Below the pieces are notes generated by a model. The model saw only the letters and a program-made list of their open reading frames with translations. It ran no database searches and had not been told where the DNA came from. A stretch of 64,000 nt of DNA. Source: Paraphoma chrysanthemicola. Lineage: Eukaryota > Ascomycota > Dothideomycetes > Pleosporales > Phaeosphaeriaceae. The stretch is taken from assembly GCA_020744225.1 (NCBI GenBank), contig JAGMWG010000012.1, positions 744,001-808,000 on the forward strand, read 5' to 3'. Within the stretch, counting starts at the first letter, position 1, and every line of letters starts with the position of its first letter. Below, in pieces: positions 55,776 to 64,000 of the stretch. The position numbers and the translations under genes were made by a program.

Positions 55776-57570
55776 ATGGGTCTCTGGATTCTTGAACCAA
55801 AGTCAAATGAGCCGGTGCCAGGAACGGTGCATCTTCAGCGGGAGGGCGAAAGAAAGATCAAAAACACAGAACACCTAAAGCATGGAACGGGAATGCATGC
55901 GAACCTGGTCCTTGTGCCACAACCGTCGAACTCTCCCAACGACCCACTCAGTGAGTATCTCTGATTGGAACGATGAGGGATATGACTGACAATTTCAGAC
56001 TGGTCTCAATTACACAAATGGTATCAGTCCATCTTTCTCAGCATGGGAACGGGTCTGATGGCCGGAACGCATAACTTCGTCAATCCTGCAAACGCCCTTC
56101 TCGCAAGGCATTTCAAGACCAGCATCTCAACCATCTCGCGAAGCGTCAGCATCATTCTCCTCACCTTAGGTATCAGTGCGGTGGCCACAAGTCCCGCGGC
56201 TCGTATCTGGGGCAAACGACCCGTCTTCCTCGTGAGCAACGTGGTTGCGATCTTGGGCTACGTGATTGTTGTGGCGAGACCTGATAGTCTTGTCGCCCTC
56301 TATGTCGGACGCGCAATACACGGATTCGGTATCGCGGCGCTTGAATACCTCGTCAGTTCGACCATCGGGGATCTGTTCTTTGTGCACGAACGCGCTTTCC
56401 ATCTGGCTATTTGGCATTATGCTCTTTCGGGAGGTAATGCTATTGGTCAGGTCATCGCGAGCCAGATTGTGCAAGCTCAAGGTTGGGTTTGGCCTTTCAA
56501 ATATACGTGAGTTGGTGCTAAACGTTTGTTTCGTTTCGTTACTGACCGGGCTGTAAAGGTGCATTGTCATTGCCATCTATACCATCATCCTATTCTTTAC
56601 TTGCAGCGAAAGCACGTACAATCGAGCTGCGAGTCTCAACACGGATATGAGAGAAGAAATAGCGGATGATAGTAGCGATGATGGTGCCGTGGTCGAACGA
56701 ATTGAAGCCGGATTCAGCGGCTCCGAAAAGTCGACAGCAACCCCAACTCCTGAAACCGTGAAGGACGTTGAAAAAGCCCAACAAACCACCGAATCCAGAA
56801 TCACATATTGGCAGTCACTCAAGGTTTACAATGGCCGATTCAGCGACGAATCTCTGCTCCGAGCCTTCATCACCCCGTGGAGCGCCTATCTTCTTCCTGC
56901 AGTCTTATGGACCGCATATGCGTACGGCTGCACGGTCGCCTTCGCGACTTCCTTCTCCACGGCACTTGCGCAAATCTTCACTAAGCCTCCCTACAACTTC
57001 ACTACCTCCCAAGTCGGACTCACCGTACTCTCAGCCTTTACCGGTGCCACGCTCGGGAACATGATAGGAGGTCCTTTGTGCGATTGGCTTGTCAAATACA
57101 TGTCCAAGAGAAACAAGGGCGTCTATGAGCCCGAGTTCCGCATCGTCCTCACCGTACCAGCCTTTGTCTTCGGTCTCATGGGATTCTGGGGATTCGGCCT
57201 GTCACTAGAAGCCAAGTCGCACTGGATGGCGCCCGTCTTTTTCTTTGGTCTCGCGACATTTTCGGGCTCCGTCCAAGCGCTCGTTTCCAACGCATACCTG
57301 CTCGACTGCCACCGTGCCCACGCGCAGGACGGATATGCCGCCGTCACCATCGCCCGCGGATTATTTTCTTTCACCATGACGTTTGTCATCAATAGCTGGA
57401 TCGAACGAGACGGTCTGCGGACCGTGTATTTCTGGATCGGCACCCTCCATGGCATCAGCTGTATCTGGGGGATGGTGTTGTATGTGTATGGAAAACGCGT
57501 CAGACTCGCTGTCAGCAAGAGTCAGTGGATCCAGAGCAAGCTCGGGACGTCGAGAGATGTCAAGACGTAG
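55776..57570 (+). CDS. MFS transporter (DHA1-type drug/metabolite efflux)
   Basis: Exons 55776-55950, 55999-56506 and 56559-57570, phases consistent; 564 aa. A ~60-residue hydrophilic N-terminus ends in NWSQLHKWYQSIF, the usual lead-in to TM1 of DHA1 carriers. The loop after TM2 reads ATSPAARIWGKRPVFLVS; VGRAIHGFGIAALEYLVSSTIGDLF covers TM4 with its RxxxG pattern. A charged central loop (STATPTPETVKDVEKAQQ) separates the halves. Second-half segments include GPLCDWLVKYMSKRNKG. Proton-coupled export of the cluster product is the likely job; resistance to a foreign compound is the alternative. It is the right boundary gene of the cluster. Confidence 0.9.
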
Positions 57571-58289
57571 TGCGCGCTGTGCAGCATAAAGATTCTTTCT
57601 TATGTGCTTTAAATTGAGCCTAATGATTCGACCTTCGACGTTTCCGAGAGGGGCCATCGATAAATGTAGCTGTCGAGAGGTGTTGCCCGCGAGTTAGGTA
57701 GGGAGAATAACCCAGGTATGGTACGGTCCAGCTTGGGAAGTGTCGCGTGCTGGCGGGTGCCAACAGATAGCCTCATTAATTGAACGGAATCATGGATTGG
57801 AATTGCACGTGCAGCACGAACGGCCTTACCTTGCCGGGACTGTCGCTTTAATCGAAGTGGGAACCATGCCGAACTCTCGCTTTCGGGAAGCGCAATGCGA
57901 ACCAAGTTGCACCGTGGCAGCGGTGTGCGCCGCCTGTTCAAGGATGGCCGTTGTCACGCACCACGTCATGCCTCATCGGGTCTAGCGCATTTCCCTCCCA
58001 TCTTTGTATACCAGTACAATCTCACCCTCCCACATCTGTACCCGAGCGCCAATCGAGCTTAGCCCAAGACTACTTCCCTTCTTTTTGCTGATCGACCCGA
58101 GTGTGGGAGATTGCGAGTCTATACTAAAGATGAACGTGGCATTTTGCGGGCACGGCCCCGCCTCAAGCCACCATCGAGCACTGATCAACAAGGCAGCACT
58201 CGGCCTCCAGGCATCGACAAAGTATACAAACAAAGGGTCCACGACACGAATTTCCGTTGTTGCTCTAAAACGTGCTCAAATATTCCAAA
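57571..58289 (+). other. Intergenic, MFS to ADP-ribosylglycohydrolase
   Basis: About 720 bp between two plus-strand genes. Short frames only; the promoter of the glycohydrolase should be here. Confidence 0.4.
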
Positions 58290-59867
58290 ATGACCGATTT
58301 CGTGCTCATTGATTCACCTAGCGGCTCAGAAGAGGACGCAAACACCCAAACTCTGCTGACCATGGCCCCTCGAAAGAAGAAGGCGAAAGTCGACTACCTT
58401 GAATTTCTCGACACACATCCCTATGTGCGCGAGACCGTGGTAGACAAAATCTATGGCTGCATGGTAGGCTCGGCGCTAGGCGACACGATTGGCCTGTACA
58501 CCGAGTTCATGACAAAAAGCGAAAGCGCACGCAGACATCCAGATCGCACGTTTCAGCTTGTGTGGCCAGCCACTGAGCTCTATGAGGATTCCCACCGAAG
58601 TAAGCAATTCTACCTCTATTCCTGTCGATACGACAAGTTCGAGTCATCGAACAATCTCTACTATCGCAAGGCTCCTCTTGCTAACAAGCCCATAGCTCGC
58701 TTCGCGCCATGTGCATGGACAGATGATACAGATCAAGCGCTGCTGATAGTGCTATCGTACATTCACAACTATACGCATGCGGGAATCTCCGATCCCACAA
58801 AGCATGCTAATGATACCTTGCCCACCGATTTTGCAGCTCGCCTCAAGATCTGGTTGGATCAAGGTCTTCTAGCACTCAGCCGTCCCCCATTCGGTATCGG
58901 ACAATTAGTGGGCAGCGTTGTGAAAAGGAAAGATTACCTTGAGCAGCCTGCCAACAACGCAATTGATGCATGGGTGCGAAGCGGACGTCACGTTGCCCCT
59001 AATGGCAGCCTCATGCGCACCCACCCAATTGGCATCATCGGGATTGGCCTTAGCGAAGAAAAGACCTGGAAACTCAGTGTCCAGGTCGGATGGAATACGC
59101 ATGTTGATCCCCGCTGCACAGTGTCGTGTTGCATTCTGGTGGCTTTAATACGAGGCCTGCTGCGAGGTGACATCACAAACGAAAAGGACGTGGATGCATG
59201 TATCGAGCGTAGTTATGCATGGGTAAAGAAGAACCCGAAGCTAATGAACCCTGGCGATGACGAGACGCTGTCAGACGCTGACATCGAACACCATCTGGAA
59301 AGGAGCGTATTCGAACATCATGTCTACGCCAAGACACTGGAAGATCTGAAATTGGACGACGGCAAATCCATCGGCTACGTATACAAGTGTCTCGGGTCTG
59401 CAATCCTATTGCTCCGCTTGGCCATGCGCAAAGGCTCGATGCTATCGGCAACAGGTGGACCACTTGCCCTAGCAACAGCATTCGAAGAGCTCACTGTTGA
59501 CCTGATCATGGAAGGTGGCGACGCCGACACAAACGGCGCCGCAGCCTGCGCGCTTGTTGGAGCATACCTAGGATACGCGAATCTGCCGTCTCACTGGACA
59601 TTGGGCCTTGCGCACAAAGAATGGCTAATGTCCAAGACGTATCGTCTTGCTGTTGCGAGCGGCGTGATTGTAGACACACTGCAGCCAGAAGACGATGAAG
59701 CGGCTGAAGGTCCGAGAGGTCTGATGAGAAAGGAGGAAGTAGACCTCAGAGATAAAGCTCTCGTTCATGATATGATAGCGAAAGTGAAGGCGAGGCAAGC
59801 AAGGGAGCGCGCTGAAGAGGAAGGTAAGAAGAAAAAGAAGAGTCTGGTTGGGTGGCTTTCTGGCTAA
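58290..59867 (+). CDS. ADP-ribosylglycohydrolase (ARH/DraG family)
   Basis: Single exon, 525 aa from the ATG at 58290 (MTDFVLIDSPSG). The DraG fold starts KIYGCMVGSALGDTIGLYTEF. Metal-binding motifs are CAWTDDTDQALL and, near the C-terminus, GGDADTNGAAACALVGAYLGY, with VAPNGSLMRTHPIG between them; together these give the two-metal active site. A basic nuclear-localisation-like PRKKKAKV lies near residue 30 and a lysine-rich tail (GKKKKKSL) at the end. It should remove ADP-ribose from proteins or hydrolyse related O-linked adducts. It flanks the cluster but has no evident role in it. Confidence 0.9.
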   Translation: MTDFVLIDSPSGSEEDANTQTLLTMAPRKKKAKVDYLEFLDTHPYVRETVVDKIYGCMVGSALGDTIGLYTEFMTKSESARRHPDRTFQLVWPATELYEDSHRSKQFYLYSCRYDKFESSNNLYYRKAPLANKPIARFAPCAWTDDTDQALLIVLSYIHNYTHAGISDPTKHANDTLPTDFAARLKIWLDQGLLALSRPPFGIGQLVGSVVKRKDYLEQPANNAIDAWVRSGRHVAPNGSLMRTHPIGIIGIGLSEEKTWKLSVQVGWNTHVDPRCTVSCCILVALIRGLLRGDITNEKDVDACIERSYAWVKKNPKLMNPGDDETLSDADIEHHLERSVFEHHVYAKTLEDLKLDDGKSIGYVYKCLGSAILLLRLAMRKGSMLSATGGPLALATAFEELTVDLIMEGGDADTNGAAACALVGAYLGYANLPSHWTLGLAHKEWLMSKTYRLAVASGVIVDTLQPEDDEAAEGPRGLMRKEEVDLRDKALVHDMIAKVKARQARERAEEEGKKKKKSLVGWLSG

Positions 59868-60925
59868 TTGTGCAGATCGTGGTTGTGAAAAAGCTCTGCT
59901 TTCAAGAGTTGTACACTTATCATTACCTTCTTTTGTATTTTGCAATAGCCAGTAATTACATGAGTTCTTGAATGTGAAGTGGATTATATGTCATCACAAC
60001 CAAACGCTGCCTAGGTAATGTTCAGATCTGTGGAGAAGCTGTTTGGAGCACAAAAAGGAAACCTTGGAATGTACGCGAAACGACTCTAACCCTCAAATTC
60101 TTCATGAAGCAATAGAAAGGTAGATTCAACGAGCGCGAGCAACTAACCAGCTCGCAGAACCCGCGGTCGTCTCTACGAGGAAGTTTTACAGTCTTAGCCC
60201 ACGCATCTCCGTTAATTTAATGTAACTTTAGTTGTTTGCTTTAAATACTATGCCCCCATGCGTGCCGAGAAACCCTGTATGCCGAAAACATATTCATACT
60301 CTGCATCACAACAATATCAACACGTGTCAAGAGGCGCCAATACTCTCGGAATACACTCTTGCTACCTCAGCCTTAGTCCTCATTCCTCTACTCCTTCTCA
60401 TCAGCTCTGTTGCGCTGACAATACCTTGGTTCATCGTCGACGTGCAGAACAGCCGGAGCTCGGTCGGCCTCAGATTTACTTCAAAGTTGATGCATCCTCA
60501 TCTAACTCTACTCAGCTGTAGACAAATATGTCAGGGTTGTATTCCAAGCGCAGCATCTCTCTATCTACGCTATTTGCGTATCAGCCGTAACAAGTACTTA
60601 TGTTGAGCGGGATCGTCAAGCGAGAGACCCACTTCGTGCCTGTACCAAAACGTCAAGAAGAGACTAGCGGTATGCGAGCAATGCTGGCATCATTGCTCGA
60701 CTTGCAAGCGAGATACTCCAAGCCACACCTGCCACTGAGCCACTCACGCACATGGCTGGGCGCCTGCACCTCACAGCCCCAGTGCCCAAGCGCTCAGCCT
60801 GCTCGACGTGTTGACATGCGTTTTGAGAGACATGCGATGCTCTGCACCCCTCATTCTTGTCCGACAGCAAGTCTGCGCTGCACCTCTCGACGCTCGCTTC
60901 GTGCTTGAGCGACACGTATTCCACG
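59868..60925 (+). other. Intergenic, upstream of the NLR gene
   Basis: 1.06 kb. One open frame near 60240-60606 includes a hydrophobic stretch (ALVLIPLLLLISSVALTIPW), but no support for a gene; the last part is the NLR promoter or 5' UTR. Confidence 0.4.
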
Positions 60926-63900
60926 ATGCGACTGCTGCAACGCTTGCAGGACGACGTCTTCGAGCTGACCTCTTTCGACGATGAGCACTCTCCGCCGTAT
61001 GCCATACTCTCGCACACCTGGATCGAAGGACAGGAAGTCACATATGATGAGCTCTTGGCTGGCGCGAGCAAGAACAAGTTAGGCTATGCTAAACTCCGCT
61101 TTTGTGCAGAACAAGCGGTAGCGGATGGCATTCAGTACTTCTGGGTCGATACCTGCTGCATCAACAAATCAACCAGCAATGAGCTGAGCACAGCGATCAA
61201 CTCCATGTTCCGATGGTACCAGCGTGCGGCTAAGTGCTATGTATACCTCTCGGATGTTTCTGTGCCAGAGGAGGTTGTTGACGCCTATGCCTCCCCGATA
61301 ATATGGACGGAAGCGTTTCGACAATGTCGGTGGTTCACACGAGGCTGGACGCTGCAAGAGCTGTTAGCGCCACCGCACGTCGAGTTCTTCTCTAGAGAGG
61401 GCAAGCGATTAGGCAGTAGAATGTCGCTAGAGCAGGAGATACATCAAGTTACTGAAATTCCTGTCGGAGTGCTAAGAGGCCAGAGCGTCGCCGAGTACAG
61501 TGTCAAGGAGCGAATGAGGTGGGCCGCTACCCGCACAACAACGTTCAAAGAGGACAAAGTGTACTGCTTGCTAGGTATCTTTGGGGTATTCTTACCTCTT
61601 ATCTATGGAGAAGGAGAAAAATACGCAACTCGACGACTAGAAGAGGAGATAGCGAGGCGTCAGAAAGGGCAGGGAACAGGAGACCAGTATAGCCTCTCAT
61701 GTGCGTTCTTGCTGATAAAGCAATAGTGCTTTCTCCGAGCTATTCGAAGCTAATGACATGCAGTGTCCCTTCCATTGCCTTTTCCACGGAACGAGCGGTT
61801 TGTTGGACGAGAGGACCAGCTCAAGTCTCTCCAGCAAATGTTGTTCTCTCCAAGAATCCATTCACGTATGACGATATATGGGCTGGGTGGCTGTGGAAAG
61901 TCAGCGCTAGCTCTCGAGTTCGCATATCGCACCCTGGCGGACCGCGCTGTAGATCGAGTGTTCTGGGTGCCTGCAATCAGCCGAGACAGCTTCGAGCTTG
62001 CGTATCGCGAGATTGCAACCAGCCTGCGCATCCCAGGAATAAGTGACGACAATGCAGACATCAACAAGCTTGTTAAAGATACACTGAACGGAGACAGCTC
62101 CGGCAGCTGGCTAATGATAGTTGACAATGCTGACGATGCTACAGTCTTGTCAAGCCAAGTTGATGGCGATCCAGGCTCGGCCCAATTAAGCGACTTTCTT
62201 CCCCGCAACCACCAGGGCGCTATTCTGTTCACTACACGGAGTAGGAAAGTGGCTCAGACACTGACGCCTGATCATGTCTTAGAGCTCAAAGACATGAGTC
62301 AACTAGAAGCTAGGCAGCTTCTAGCGCAACGTGTGACAGAGGAAGTGTTGCTTGATGACCTAATAGCCATTAACCGACTGCTCAGCATACTTGCCTGTCT
62401 CCCACTCGCTATCGTACAAGCAGCCGCTTTTATCAACAGCAATCAAACACCAGTCTCAAAGTATGTGTCATTGTTCGAAGATGCAGGCGCAGAGACAGAG
62501 CTCTTTAGCGAGCAATTCGACGACACTAGCAGGTACCAGGAAATGGACAGTACGATTGCTAAGACGTGGCACATCTCTTTCGCCCAGATACGCAAGCAAG
62601 ACCCTCTAGCAGCAGAGTATCTCGCCTTTATAGCGTGTATCGACCGTATCAACGTCCCGCAGTCGCTGCTGCCTGCAAAAGGATCCCGAGTGCAGCAGAT
62701 CAAAGCGCTTGGAACCTTAACTGGGTATGCATTTATGACAGAGCGTCAGCAAACAGTACACGGGCCAGAAAGAGAGAGATTCTTCGACATGCACCGCCTA
62801 GTTCATTTGGCATCAGTTGCATGGTTGCGGGAGCACGGCGAAAGGGCCAGCTGGGTCTGTATGGCCACAAACCGACTTAATAGCCTAGTGCCGTACGGTG
62901 GACACGAAGGAATGGAAGTATGGATGCCGTATCTTCCACATGCTATACATGTAGCAAAGCGCGAGGGCGCTGTAGAAGAAGAAGAAGCAACACGAGCTTC
63001 TTTACTCGATAGAATAGGCCGGTGCCAGGAAAGTCTAGGACAGTATGCATCCGCTGAGGCATCACATAGGCAAGAGTTATCGCTTAGAAAAAAGATGTCT
63101 GGGCCTGAGCACCCAAAAACGCTGACGAGCATGAGCAACTTAGCGGCAGTGCTGAGCAGGCAGGGCAAGTACGAAGAGGCGGAGGTGATAAACAGACAGA
63201 CGCTGGCGCAGAGGGAGAAGGTGCTTAGGCATCAGCATCCAGACACGCTGATGAGCATGAACAACTTATCGGTAGTACTAAACGGCCAAGGCAAGTACGA
63301 AGAGGCAGAGACAATGCACAGACAGACGCTGGCGCAGAGGGAGAAGGTGCTCGGGCATCAGCATCCAGGAACACTGATGAGCATGAATAACTTGGCGGCA
63401 GTGCTGAACTTCCAGGGCAAGTACAAAGAGGCAGAGACAATGCACAGACAGACGCTGGCGCAGAGAGAGAAGGTACTCGGGCCTAAGCATCCAGACACGC
63501 TAGCGAGCATGAACAACTTAGCACTTGTGCTAGACAGCCAGGGCAAGTACGAAGAGGCGGAGACAATGCACAGGCAGGAGTTAGCAATATGCGAGAAGGT
63601 GCTCGGACATGAGCATCCAGACACGCTAATGAGCATGAATAACTTGGCGGCAGTGCTGAACTTCCAGGGCAAGTACAAAGAGGCAGAGACAATGCACAGA
63701 CAGACGCTGGCGCAGAGGGAGAAGGTGCTTGGACATAAGCACCCAAACACGCTAGCGAGCATAAACAACTTGGCGCTTGTGCTAGAAAGTCAGGGCAAGT
63801 ACGAAGAGGCGGAGACAATGCACAGGCAGGAGCTGGCGATATGCGAGAAGGTGCTCGGACATGAGCATCCGGACACGCTGATAAGCATGAATAACTTGGC

Positions 63901-64000
63901 GTTTGTGCTAAAAAGTCAGGGCAAGTACGAAGAGGCGGAGATAATGCACAGACAGACGCTGACGCAGAGGGAGAAGGTGCTCGGACATGAGCACCCAAAC
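60926..64000 (+). CDS. HET-NB-ARC-TPR protein (fungal NLR), 3' truncated by window
   Basis: Exons 60926-61700 and 61764 onward (phase 1), open to the window end; 1003 codons seen. The HET domain has PYAILSHTW (24-32), FWVDTCCINK (72-81) and RGWTLQELLAP (139-149). The NB-ARC part begins RNERFVGREDQL; P-loop GLGGCGKS is at 298-305, Walker B WLMIVDNADD, then ILFTTRSRK and the GLPL-like LPLAIVQAA. A linker leads to a TPR array of the kinesin-light-chain type from 63038, 42 residues per unit (GQGKYEEAE...HPDTL.SMNNLA). Known role of the class: NLR-like receptors that oligomerise on ligand and trigger heterokaryon-incompatibility cell death through HET. Units are nearly identical, implying ongoing repeat exchange and possible selection for new ligands. 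Confidence 0.92.
63038..64000 (+). repeat. 126-bp tandem TPR-coding repeat array
   Basis: Unit starts (the GGxCAG/GGCAAG codon pair) fall at 63038, 63164, 63290, 63416, 63542, 63668, 63794 and 63920, exactly 126 bp apart; no indels. The first unit is diverged, the others highly alike. The array continues past the window. Confidence 0.95.
63392..63895 (+). repeat. 252-bp higher-order duplication inside the TPR array
   Basis: 63392-63643 and 63644-63895 are direct copies, each two TPR units long. By eye I count about 18 differences in 252 positions, and the first ~74 bases are identical. The pattern points to a two-unit unequal exchange. Confidence 0.9.

Noticed and set aside
60232..60606. 124-aa open frame with a hydrophobic stretch
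   Set aside because: One TM-like segment only, no signal peptide, odd composition and no splice or domain support.
62391..63998. Minus-strand frames rich in Cys, Ser and Pro opposite the TPR array
   Set aside because: Their periodicity is only the reflection of the 126-bp sense repeat; no independent coding evidence.
1..64000. CRISPR arrays, bacterial operons or insertion sequences
   Set aside because: None present; genes have spliceosomal introns and eukaryotic domains, and I saw no transposase, reverse transcriptase or long terminal repeat.

Overview
The window reads as a nuclear contig from a filamentous ascomycete. Genes carry short introns (about 42-75 bp, GT..AG). The inventory is typical of the group: AA9 lytic polysaccharide monooxygenase, GH47 and GH31 glycosidases, Zn2Cys6 regulator, NRPS-like reductase, HET-domain NLR, YVC1-type channel and eIF2alpha. 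A dothideomycete is my best guess from gene style, but the sequence alone does not prove it. I joined exons by hand; in the models given, intron phases match and reading frames close.

Left part (0.6-12.4 kb): an ATP-grasp ligase faces a cysteine-synthase-like PLP enzyme fused to a rhodanese domain. A SAM methyltransferase, an MFS sugar porter and a GH31 alpha-xylosidase-like glycosidase follow. The first three look like a small tailor-made amino-acid or peptide pathway without NRPS or PKS. The porter and GH31 look like a sugar-scavenging pair.

Middle part (13.5-38.9 kb): mostly individual genes. These are an EthD-like protein, a GH47 mannosidase, a cell-surface protein interrupted by an in-frame stop, two tandem secreted or intracellular astacin-type metalloproteases, a small GPI-anchored protein, a Spo71-like double PH protein, a vacuolar TRP channel (YVC1), eIF2alpha, two convergent NmrA-type reductases and an AA9 LPMO. 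Several 0.5-1.5 kb intergenic stretches hold nothing I can name.

Right-centre (39.0-57.6 kb): a compact metabolic cluster with a CocE-type hydrolase, a salicylate-hydroxylase-like FAD monooxygenase, a Baeyer-Villiger monooxygenase, an enol-lactonase-like alpha/beta hydrolase, an Old Yellow Enzyme, a Zn2Cys6 regulator, an NRPS-like A-T-R carboxylic acid reductase and an MFS exporter. Together they could reduce an acid to an aldehyde, oxidise a ring, open a lactone and export the product under a local regulator. The compound is not deducible from the sequence.

Right end (58.3-64.0 kb): an ADP-ribosylglycohydrolase, then a HET-NB-ARC-TPR gene that runs off the window. Its TPR part is built of 126-bp units and contains a recent 252-bp tandem duplication, the hallmark of a fast-evolving fungal NLR.
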